A DNA stretch of 13,928 nucleotides, taken from NCBI GenBank assembly GCA_023420745.1, contig JAEZVQ010000141.1, positions 1 to 13,928 on the forward strand, given 5' to 3'. The notes under the pieces were generated by a model that was given only the letters and a program-made list of their open reading frames with translations, was not told the origin of the DNA and searched no databases. The translations under genes and the position numbers were made by a program. Of the stretch, positions 7,348 through 13,596 are shown one piece after another (the first letter of the stretch is position 1; every line of letters begins with the position of its first letter). The DNA comes from Actinomycetes bacterium. Its GTDB lineage: Bacteria; Actinomycetota; Actinomycetes; Actinomycetales; Actinomycetaceae.

Positions 7348-8372
7348 TTGGTCGCGTCCATTTCCTCGCGTCCATCCTCGGCGTCATTCATGTCATCACG
7401 CACGATAGGAATTTGGGCGGTGAGGGGCGCTTCGTCCTCAGGCACCACAGACCCGGGGAGGTGGTCGAGGATCGAACGCGCACGATCAACGACTTCATCG
7501 GTGGTGGTGGGCAGGTCAAGTTCCGGTGCTGTGTGGACAGCTGCCGAGTGTTCCGGCACCGTACGATCCATGATTGTCGGTGGTGTCGCGGCGTCAGTGT
7601 TGCCGTCGCGAGAATCATCGTCACCGAGGTCGCGCAGCGCATCGAGGATGGTGTCGCGGCGCGTGTCAGTCAATTCGCCCACGACGCGACCGTCAACGAG
7701 GAACAGCACGCGATCCGTCCACGACGCGGCATTGGCGTCGTGCGTCACCATCACCACTGTTTGACCAAAGTCGTCAACCGCGCGTCGCAGGAATGACAGC
7801 ACGGCACGCGACGCGTGCGAGTCGAGGTTCCCGGTCGGCTCATCCGCGAAGATCACCGTCGGGTTCGCCGCGAGGGCACGAGCACACGCGACGCGCTGCT
7901 GCTGTCCCCCCGACATTTCCGCTGGACGGTGGTCAAGACGGTCACGAATCCCCACTGCGTCAACGATTTCATTGAACCGTTCAGGGCTGACGGGGCGACG
8001 CGCAATCATTGCTGGAAGCTCGATATTTTCGCGCGCGGTCAGCGTGGGGATGAGGTTGAAGTCTTGAAAAATGAAGCCGATTGTGTCGCGCCGCATCTTC
8101 GTCAGTTGCCGCTCGCTCATCCCGGTGATGGTTGTCGAGTCGAGGACGACTGTGCCGCCGCTCGCCGTATCCAAACCGGCGAGACAGTGCATCAGCGTCG
8201 ATTTCCCCGACCCACTCGGCCCCATGATTGCGGTGAACTGGCCGCGCGCAAAATCCACATCCACGGCCTCGAGGGCGCGCACCGCGGTTTCGCCGCGCCC
8301 GTAGATCTTTGTCAGGGCGCGACAGGTGACGATCGGGTCGGGGCAGGGGGTGGGGGCGTGGAGTACTCGCAT
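7344..8372 (-). CDS. ABC transporter ATP-binding protein (MacB/LolD-like)
   Basis: A 342-residue ATPase. Motifs: Walker A GPSGSGKS (51-58), Q-loop FIFQDFNLIPTLTARENIELP (Gln103), signature SGGQQQR (154-160), Walker B VIFADEPTGNLD (catalytic Glu178) and H-loop MVTHD (His211). The long Q-loop segment and the LDS after Walker B are typical of the LolD/MacB class that partners FtsX permeases, and the permease follows with an ATGA overlap. After about residue 240 there is a roughly 100-residue acidic, Pro/Thr-rich tail that the family does not need for catalysis. ATG 8372 was chosen because the family-like part begins just after it; ATG 8390 is six codons upstream. Neither has a strong ribosome-binding site. 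The open frame to 8531 has no family similarity. Confidence 0.92.
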   Translation of the reverse strand: MRVLHAPTPCPDPIVTCRALTKIYGRGETAVRALEAVDVDFARGQFTAIMGPSGSGKSTLMHCLAGLDTASGGTVVLDSTTITGMSERQLTKMRRDTIGFIFQDFNLIPTLTARENIELPAMIARRPVSPERFNEIVDAVGIRDRLDHRPAEMSGGQQQRVACARALAANPTVIFADEPTGNLDSHASRAVLSFLRRAVDDFGQTVVMVTHDANAASWTDRVLFLVDGRVVGELTDTRRDTILDALRDLGDDDSRDGNTDAATPPTIMDRTVPEHSAAVHTAPELDLPTTTDEVVDRARSILDHLPGSVVPEDEAPLTAQIPIVRDDMNDAEDGREEMDATK

Positions 8373-8447
8373 ACCACTATTGTCCCGCATTTCCGCGCCC
8401 GCAGTGCCAAGGAGCCGATCAACGGACGGTTTCTCGAGACAGATGGT

Positions 8448-8500
8448 CAGTATTTCTCTCGATGTGATCCGGGATACAATAGAGCAGTATTCTCTTCGAT
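8448..8500 (+). promoter_or_regulatory. Putative lacZ promoter with duplicated 16-bp operator-like motif
   Basis: TACAAT at 8475-8480 is a good -10, giving a start near 8487 and a leader of about 63 bases before lacZ. The -35 region is poor (TTTCTC at 8453-8458, 16-bp spacing). Two near-identical direct repeats, cagtatttctctcgat (8448-8463) and cagtattctcttcgat (8485-8500), begin 37 bp apart and cover the -35 region and the transcription start. This placement suits a repressor or activator of lacZ. The same region is also upstream of the divergent ABC exporter. Confidence 0.45.
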
Positions 8501-8549
8501 TCCCCGCGGTCACCATCCGCACCAATCCCAACTCGTGAGAGGCTCACCC

Positions 8550-11500
8550 ATGTCCTCATTCGATTTCTCCATCCTGGCTGACCCGCGTGCCATCGGCGCC
8601 AACACCCTCCCCGCACACTCCGATCACCGGTTCTTTGCCTCTCGTGACGAGGCTGAGCGGGCGGAAGCTACTCGCAGCGAATCGTCATTCGTACGCAGCC
8701 TCGACGGGATGTGGAAGTTTCACTACGCTCTCAACCCCGCTGCCGCGCCCGCACCGGAGACTTTCGCCGATCCCGACGCGGATCTCAGTGGCTGGGCGGA
8801 TGCTTGGGTACCTGAGCACGTGCAGCTCGCCGGCTGGGATCGCCCGCAGTACGCGAACGTCCAGTACCCGTGGGACGGGTGGGAGGACATCGAACCGGGG
8901 CAGATGCCGACCGTGTTCAACCCGGTCGCCACCTACGTCACCGATGTTGTCGTTGACGAGGTCGCGCAGGGTGAGCGCTGGGTGTTGACCTTTGAGGGAG
9001 CTGAAGGGGCGGTCGTCACCTGGGTCAACGGTGAGCTCGTCGGTTTCGGCACCGACGCTTTCACCCCCACGGCATTTGACGTCACCGCGCTGCTGCGACC
9101 CGGTGTCAACCGCATTGCCGCGCAGGTGCCGAAGTGGAGTGGACAGTCGTGGATTGAAGACCAGGATTTCTACCGATTTTCCGGGCTTTTCCGATCCGTC
9201 ACCCTCACTCGTGAGCCGCGCGCTCACGTGCGTGACGTGGCCGTGCGTACCGTCATCGCCGAGGACTACTCCTCAGCTGAAATCCAGGTCAGTGTCACGG
9301 TTGCCAGTGCGAGTGTGACCGATGATGGTGTGACGGTTGATGTGGAGGTTGACGGCGTTGCCCTCACCCTTGCTCGCAGCGGCAGCGCAAATGCTGTCGC
9401 GCCGTTTGGTGGTCGCGAACCGGGCGATGACGAGTCGATCCTCACGTTCACCACCACCGTCGACCAGCCGCGCCTGTGGAGTGCAGAGGATCCGCACCTG
9501 TACCGCGGCAGTATCGAGGTGCACTGCGGTGACGAGCTGAGCGAAGTGGTGCCGATCCGCGTCGGAGTGCGACGCTTTGCCATTGATGACGGGGTGATGA
9601 CGCTCAACGGTCAGCGCATCGTCTTTACCGGTGTTAACCGCCACGATTTTGGGCTGCGCGGTCGCGTCGTCACCCGCGACGAAGTCGAAGCTGACGTGCA
9701 GCTGATGAAGGCGAATAACATCAACGCCGTTCGCACCAGCCACTATCCGAACCAGTCATTCCTCTATGATCTCGCGGACGAATACGGTCTCTACGTCATT
9801 GACGAGATGAACCTCGAATCCCACGGGCTGTGGGACAAACTGATGCGAGCCGGCGGAAACTATGCGGGGCACACTGTTCCTGGTGACGCCCCCGAGTGGG
9901 AGGCGACACTGCTCAACCGTGCCGCCAATATGGTGCAGCGCGACAAGAACCACCCGTCGATCCTCATGTGGTCGAACGGGAATGAAAGCCTCTCCGGGCC
10001 GGCCATCGCCAGCGTCAGCGAGTATTTCCGATCCGTCGATGATCGTCTCGTTCATTACGAAAGCATTGACCACGACCCGCGCAACCTTGACGCTTCCGAC
10101 GTTACCTCGCAGATGTACACCCCGGCGGCGACAGTTGAACAGCACCTGCGCGAGCACCGCGAACGCCCGATGATCCTGTGCGAATACGCGCACTGCATGG
10201 GCAACTCTTTCGGCGCCGTTGACCGCTACATTGACCTCGCCTACCGCGAACCACTTTTCCAAGGTGCGTTCATTTGGGATTTTGCCGACCAAGCGATCCT
10301 CGCGCGCGACCGCTACGATTCCCCGTTCTTCGCCTACGGCGGCGACTGCGGGGAGGCGCCGCACGCCGGCGATTTCTCCGGCAATGGCATCCTCTTCGCC
10401 GACCACACGCCCAAACCGGCACTCGCTGAAGTCAAAGCACTCTATGCGAAGATCGTCGTCGAGGTTGGCGACGCCACCGCCGACGGGATCGAGGTGCAGG
10501 TGACGAACCGCAACCTGTTCACCTCCACCGCCGCGTGGGACTGCTGCTGGGATATTCACCAACTCGGTGTCAGCATCAACAGCGGGATGATCCCCACCGA
10601 CATTGCGCCCGGCGAAACTGCAACCGTGACCATCCCGGCGACGCTGCCCACCGAAGACGGCGAGTATGTCGTCACCGTGTCATTCCACACGCGTGTCGAT
10701 TCTGCGTGGGCGGAGGCTGGACACGAAGTCGCTCGCGGGCAACGAGCCATCACTGTTGGACATGGCAATTCCCTTCCCGCCGACCGTGTGTTGCGCACAG
10801 CAGCCGGGTCGTTCGCCCACCTGCGTCCCGGCGTGCGACCGCTACGCGTCGTCAACTCCACACACAATATCGGTGTCATTGGCGAGCATTTCCGCGTCCT
10901 GTTCTCGCGGTTGTCCGGCGGAATCGTCGCCTACCAGTTCGGTCGCGGCATCGACGGCGGGCGCAATATGTTGCGTCGGGTTCCGCAACCGACTTTCTGG
11001 CACGCACCGACCTCAAATGAGCGCGGAGCGAAGATCATGGCCGAGGATGGCGCGTGGCTGCTCGCCTCCCGCTACGCCACGGTGGTGGACGATCAGGAAT
11101 TCCCGCGTGTCGAGCACGTCGGGGACGCGGTTGCGGTGACCTTCAAACACCTGCTGCCGGTGGGGGAGGACACGTACTGCCTCGTCACCTACCGTGTCAA
11201 TCTTGACTCGCGAATCGACGTCGAGATGACACTGCACGTCGGCGGTGACGACGTGGCTGACCTCCCTGAGTTCTCAATGGAGTGGGTCGGATCCGCCGAC
11301 CTCGAACACCTCACCTGGTATGGTCACGGGCCGCACGAGACGATGAGCGACCGGCGTGCTGGCGCTGACCTCGACGTCCACCACTCCAGCGTGAGCGACC
11401 AGTACACCCCCTACATTCGCCCGCAAGAGTGCGGCAATCACACCGGTGTGCGCTGGGCTGCGGTGTGTGACGACGCGGGGTGGGGGTTGAAATTCTCGGG

Positions 11501-11732
11501 TGAAGATCTCGAGTTTTCGGCACTGCACTGGTCGGCGTTCGAGCTTGAAAACGCTACGCATCACACGGAACTTCCGCCCGCACACTTCACCCATATGCGC
11601 GTGTCGTTGACGCGGCGCGGCGCCGGCGGTGATGACTCGTGGGGTGCGCGCACCCACCCCGAGTTCTGCCTTCCCGCACGTGACGGTTTGACCTTGCGGT
11701 TTTCCGTGGAATGCATCCGGCAACTGTCGTGA
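8550..11732 (+). CDS. lacZ: Beta-galactosidase, glycoside hydrolase family 2, LacZ type
   Basis: Hydrolyses terminal beta-galactosides such as lactose. It is 1060 residues, near the size of E. coli LacZ (about 1020). The N-terminal sugar-binding domain has WDRPQYANVQYPWDGWE and WIEDQDFYRFSGLFR. The TIM barrel carries GVNRHDF, RTSHYPN and YVIDEMNLESHG. The acid/base Glu479 lies in WSNGNES and the nucleophile Glu545 in ILCEYAHCMGNS. The C-terminal part from about 745 matches the Bgal_small_N domain. There is no signal peptide, so the enzyme is cytoplasmic. ATG 8550 has GAGAGG seven bases upstream; the frame is open back to 7815 but that part lies over the ABC ATPase gene. No sugar permease or lac regulator is adjacent, so substrate uptake must be encoded elsewhere. 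Confidence 0.96.
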   Translation: MSSFDFSILADPRAIGANTLPAHSDHRFFASRDEAERAEATRSESSFVRSLDGMWKFHYALNPAAAPAPETFADPDADLSGWADAWVPEHVQLAGWDRPQYANVQYPWDGWEDIEPGQMPTVFNPVATYVTDVVVDEVAQGERWVLTFEGAEGAVVTWVNGELVGFGTDAFTPTAFDVTALLRPGVNRIAAQVPKWSGQSWIEDQDFYRFSGLFRSVTLTREPRAHVRDVAVRTVIAEDYSSAEIQVSVTVASASVTDDGVTVDVEVDGVALTLARSGSANAVAPFGGREPGDDESILTFTTTVDQPRLWSAEDPHLYRGSIEVHCGDELSEVVPIRVGVRRFAIDDGVMTLNGQRIVFTGVNRHDFGLRGRVVTRDEVEADVQLMKANNINAVRTSHYPNQSFLYDLADEYGLYVIDEMNLESHGLWDKLMRAGGNYAGHTVPGDAPEWEATLLNRAANMVQRDKNHPSILMWSNGNESLSGPAIASVSEYFRSVDDRLVHYESIDHDPRNLDASDVTSQMYTPAATVEQHLREHRERPMILCEYAHCMGNSFGAVDRYIDLAYREPLFQGAFIWDFADQAILARDRYDSPFFAYGGDCGEAPHAGDFSGNGILFADHTPKPALAEVKALYAKIVVEVGDATADGIEVQVTNRNLFTSTAAWDCCWDIHQLGVSINSGMIPTDIAPGETATVTIPATLPTEDGEYVVTVSFHTRVDSAWAEAGHEVARGQRAITVGHGNSLPADRVLRTAAGSFAHLRPGVRPLRVVNSTHNIGVIGEHFRVLFSRLSGGIVAYQFGRGIDGGRNMLRRVPQPTFWHAPTSNERGAKIMAEDGAWLLASRYATVVDDQEFPRVEHVGDAVAVTFKHLLPVGEDTYCLVTYRVNLDSRIDVEMTLHVGGDDVADLPEFSMEWVGSADLEHLTWYGHGPHETMSDRRAGADLDVHHSSVSDQYTPYIRPQECGNHTGVRWAAVCDDAGWGLKFSGEDLEFSALHWSAFELENATHHTELPPAHFTHMRVSLTRRGAGGDDSWGARTHPEFCLPARDGLTLRFSVECIRQLS

Positions 11733-11733
11733 A

Positions 11734-11752
11734 TCGCCGCGACAAACGGCGA
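11734..11752 (+). terminator. Weak hairpin after lacZ
   Basis: TCGCCG (11734-11739) pairs with CGGCGA (11747-11752) over a 7-base loop immediately after the lacZ stop. It is followed by cgctgttc rather than a T-run, so it is at best a poor intrinsic terminator. Confidence 0.25.
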
Positions 11753-11810
11753 CGCTGTTCGCTAACAGCCGAGCGTGCGGGTGAATCGTGGGTATCGCGT
11801 GCCGCGTTGA

Positions 11811-11863
11811 CGTCAATCACGTAGCGTGGAGTGCGACGCACGCGCCACGCGCGGCGTCAATCA
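11811..11863 (+). promoter_or_regulatory. Inverted and direct repeats in the trxA leader region
   Basis: GCGTGG (11824-11829) and CCACGC (11845-11850) flank the perfect palindrome GTGCG-a-CGCAC (11831-11841). CGTCAATCA is repeated at 11811-11819 and 11855-11863. No clear -35/-10 pair was found by eye. The structure could be a lacZ terminator remnant, an operator, or a leader hairpin for trxA. Confidence 0.3.
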
Positions 11864-11888
11864 TTGAATCGAACTGAGAGGGTTGATG

Positions 11889-12254
11889 ATGGCGACAAAG
11901 AACTTCACGCTCGCGGATTTTGAGGCGGCGGCGAGCGGCGAGGGAATCACCCTCGTCGATTTCTGGGCGTCGTGGTGCGGTCCGTGCCGCATGTTCGGTC
12001 CGATTTTTGAAGAAGCGTCGAACCGTCACGAGGATGTCACTTTCGCGAAGGTCGATACCGAGGCGGAGCAGGAGCTCGCCGCGCGCGCCGGCATCCAGTC
12101 CATTCCCACGGTGATGGGGTTCCGCGACGGTGTCGCTGTTTTCCGCCACTCCGGTGTCATCCAGGGTGCGGAACTCGATTCGATCATCCAGCAGATCCGC
12201 GATCTCGACATGGATGAGGTGCGTGCAAAGATTGCCGAACAGCAGGAATCCTAA
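11889..12254 (+). CDS. trxA: Thioredoxin
   Basis: A 121-residue cytoplasmic thiol-disulfide oxidoreductase of standard size. The active site is WCGPC (Cys30 and Cys33) within VDFWASWCGPCR, with the cis-proline Pro73 in SIPT. Start ATG 11889 lies six bases after GAGAGGG (11876-11882), better spaced than ATG 11886 directly before it. A short acidic C-terminal helix (DMDEVRAKIAEQQES) extends beyond the classic fold, as in some actinobacterial thioredoxins. No reductase gene is adjacent. The stop overlaps that of the convergent TetR gene by four bases, leaving no room for a terminator between them. Confidence 0.93.
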   Translation: MATKNFTLADFEAAASGEGITLVDFWASWCGPCRMFGPIFEEASNRHEDVTFAKVDTEAEQELAARAGIQSIPTVMGFRDGVAVFRHSGVIQGAELDSIIQQIRDLDMDEVRAKIAEQQES

Positions 12255-12952
12255 GCAACAACGTTGACGGGACAGCGGCGGTACGGGGTGCGATCCTCGA
12301 CCGCCGCTTCGTCGTCAAAGGCGAGTTCGTTGACGCAGCGCTCGACGTGCGCCACGTGCACCTCGTCCACGCCGAGGGCGCGCAAGATGAAGTTCTCGAC
12401 GGTGCGCATCGTGTGCTCGCGTTGTGCGGGTGAGGATGGCATTGGCATTCCGGCGACGCAGGAGTGGATCAGCCCGATGGTCGCGGTATCGCATTGGCGC
12501 TCGATTCCACATTCGCGATAGACGGCGTCAACGAGGTGATGCAAGATGTGTTCGACGATCGCCGCGTGCGCGTGGAGCTCGCCGCGTTCGTGTGCGGCTC
12601 CCACTCCGCGCAGGTTGATTCCCTCGGAGAGGTGGTAGTGGCGTTTGAGTTGGAGCTGTGAGCGAATATAGATCCTCAGCCTTTGCACCGGGTCGTCAGT
12701 GACTTCAAGTGCGCGCATGAGGACGGTGGTGAACTCCTGCGTAGCGTCGGCCATCATCGCGAGCAGCAGGCTTTCCTTATCGGCAAAGTGGTTATAGACG
12801 GCGGTACGTCCCACTTTGGCGCGCCGAGCAATTTGCGCCATGGTAATCGCGTCAAATGAGGTTTCGCGCAGCAGGGTTGATAGTGCGTCAAAGAGTGCGC
12901 GGCGAATATGTTGGCGGTGTTCTTCGAGTGTCGCTCCGGAGATTTTCGGCAT
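12251..12952 (-). CDS. TetR family transcriptional regulator
   Basis: A 233-residue protein with an N-terminal three-helix DNA-binding domain. The helix-turn-helix (about 36-57) reads TMAQIARRAKVGRTAVYNHF, followed by ADKESLL, which are classic TetR features. The C-terminal ligand domain (from about 75) is not one I can assign to a subfamily. It holds five cysteines (148, 154, 165, 206, 227) and a His-rich stretch (121-139), which might bind metal or respond to redox, but that is speculation. The gene starts 7 bp after the Nudix gene stop and is probably co-transcribed with it. Candidate targets are its own operon or nearby genes. The ribosome-binding site is weak (TAGG). Confidence 0.9.
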   Translation of the reverse strand: MPKISGATLEEHRQHIRRALFDALSTLLRETSFDAITMAQIARRAKVGRTAVYNHFADKESLLLAMMADATQEFTTVLMRALEVTDDPVQRLRIYIRSQLQLKRHYHLSEGINLRGVGAAHERGELHAHAAIVEHILHHLVDAVYRECGIERQCDTATIGLIHSCVAGMPMPSSPAQREHTMRTVENFILRALGVDEVHVAHVERCVNELAFDDEAAVEDRTPYRRCPVNVVA

Positions 12953-12959
12953 AAACCTA

Positions 12960-13415
12960 TTATGACACTTCTGGCGAATCTGTCGTTTCGCTGCTGGAGA
13001 TCAGCTGGATGACTGCCTCGACGATCGGTCGGTTCGGCGCAAGCCAATCGAGGCGGAGTGCTTCCTCGCCACTCACCCATTCAAGGGCGAGGTGCCCGTC
13101 CCCGCATTGTGGCGCGGTGTTGGCGCGCGCCATCCACACCGTCATTCGCCGTCCGCCGAGGATCGGCCACGTGCCGTCAGGGTCGGGGGAGAGTACCGGA
13201 GTGGTGAGAGTAATGTGGCATCCGAGTTCTTCGAGGATTTCTCGCACGAGAGCCTCGGCGGGGGTTTCACCGTCTTCGATTTTTCCGCCGGGGAGTTCAA
13301 ACTGACCGCATAGGTCAGCGGGGTAGGAGCGTTGCGCGGCGAGGAGGCGCCCGTCCTCGTCGATGATTGCCGCGGCAACCACCGGGCGTGGTGCGTGACG
13401 TTCGACAGTAGGCAT
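12960..13415 (-). CDS. Nudix hydrolase, MutT-like (8-oxo-dGTP diphosphatase type)
   Basis: A 151-residue protein with a full Nudix box GX5EX7REUXEEXGU at residues 44-66 (G44, E50, R58, E59, E62, E63, G65; position 66 is Cys rather than an aliphatic residue). The [20 protein letters not shown] start and the [14 protein letters not shown] stretch resemble MutT-type nucleotide-pool sanitisers, which convert 8-oxo-dGTP to the monophosphate. Substrate specificity cannot be fixed from sequence. ATG 13415 has a closely spaced GAGGG. It is the first gene of a pair with the TetR regulator and is divergent from tRNA-Gly. Confidence 0.9.
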   Translation of the reverse strand: MPTVERHAPRPVVAAAIIDEDGRLLAAQRSYPADLCGQFELPGGKIEDGETPAEALVREILEELGCHITLTTPVLSPDPDGTWPILGGRRMTVWMARANTAPQCGDGHLALEWVSGEEALRLDWLAPNRPIVEAVIQLISSSETTDSPEVS

Positions 13416-13431
13416 GTCCCTCGCTTATACT
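13402..13431 (+). promoter_or_regulatory. Promoter of the tRNA-Gly gene
   Basis: TCGACA (13402-13407) and TATACT (13426-13431), each five of six to the sigma-70-type consensus, are separated by 18 bp. The predicted start near 13438 leaves about 22 bases of 5' leader before the tRNA. The -35 lies inside the start of the divergent Nudix gene. Confidence 0.6.
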
Positions 13432-13451
13432 GATTGAGCTGACCCGGTCAC
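13424..13451 (-). promoter_or_regulatory. Candidate promoter of the Nudix-tetR pair
   Basis: On the minus strand TATAAG (13429-13424) is a good -10 with GTGACC (13451-13446) 16 bp upstream as a fair -35. The predicted start is within a few bases of the Nudix ATG at 13415, so the message would be nearly leaderless. The -10 shares four base pairs with that of the tRNA promoter. Confidence 0.4.
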
Positions 13452-13460
13452 GGGCAGTGC

Positions 13461-13534
13461 GCGGGTGTAGTTCAATGGTAGAACTTCAGCTTCCCAAGCT
13501 GACAGCGCGGGTTCGATTCCCGTCACCCGCTCCA
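13461..13534 (+). tRNA. tRNA-Gly (anticodon CCC)
   Basis: A complete cloverleaf can be drawn. The acceptor stem is GCGGGTG (13461-13467) with CACCCGC (13524-13530). The anticodon stem is TCAGC/GCTGA (13486-13490, 13498-13502) with loop TTCCCAA, giving anticodon CCC at 13493-13495. The T arm contains GTTCGATTC. Discriminator T13531 and an encoded CCA (13532-13534) follow. It decodes GGG, a supplementary glycine codon. Confidence 0.95.
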
Positions 13535-13546
13535 CTTAGACACTTG

Positions 13547-13565
13547 ATTGATACACTGTATCGAT
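13547..13565. repeat. 19-bp near-perfect palindrome between the tRNA and its terminator
   Basis: ATTGATACACTGTATCGAT folds on itself around C13556 with eight Watson-Crick pairs and one T-G wobble out of nine. It starts 12 bases after the tRNA CCA and ends just before the terminator. Its size and symmetry resemble a dimeric regulator site or a recombinase core site. It could also be a 3' processing structure of the tRNA precursor. Confidence 0.6.
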
Positions 13566-13571
13566 TTTATG

Positions 13572-13596
13572 AGCTCCCCTCGCTGGGAGCTTTTTT
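13572..13596 (+). terminator. Intrinsic terminator of the tRNA-Gly gene
   Basis: AGCTCCC (13572-13578) pairs perfectly with GGGAGCT (13585-13591) over a 6-base loop and is followed by a T-run (the last stem T plus 13592-13596). It is the clearest rho-independent terminator in the window. Confidence 0.88.

Noticed and set aside
8373..8531. N-terminal extension of the ABC ATPase
   Set aside because: The extra 53 residues do not resemble any ABC N-terminus and run through the putative lacZ promoter region.
7815..8549. Upstream extension of the lacZ frame by 245 codons
   Set aside because: It lies mostly antisense to the ABC ATPase and has no LacZ-like content. A well-placed GAGAGG and ATG at 8550 begin the normal LacZ N-terminus.
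9756..10562. Minus-strand open frame of 268 codons inside lacZ
   Set aside because: Antisense shadow. LacZ catalytic motifs on the plus strand explain the region; the other minus-strand frames in lacZ (8685-9227, 11274-11816) are likewise shadows.
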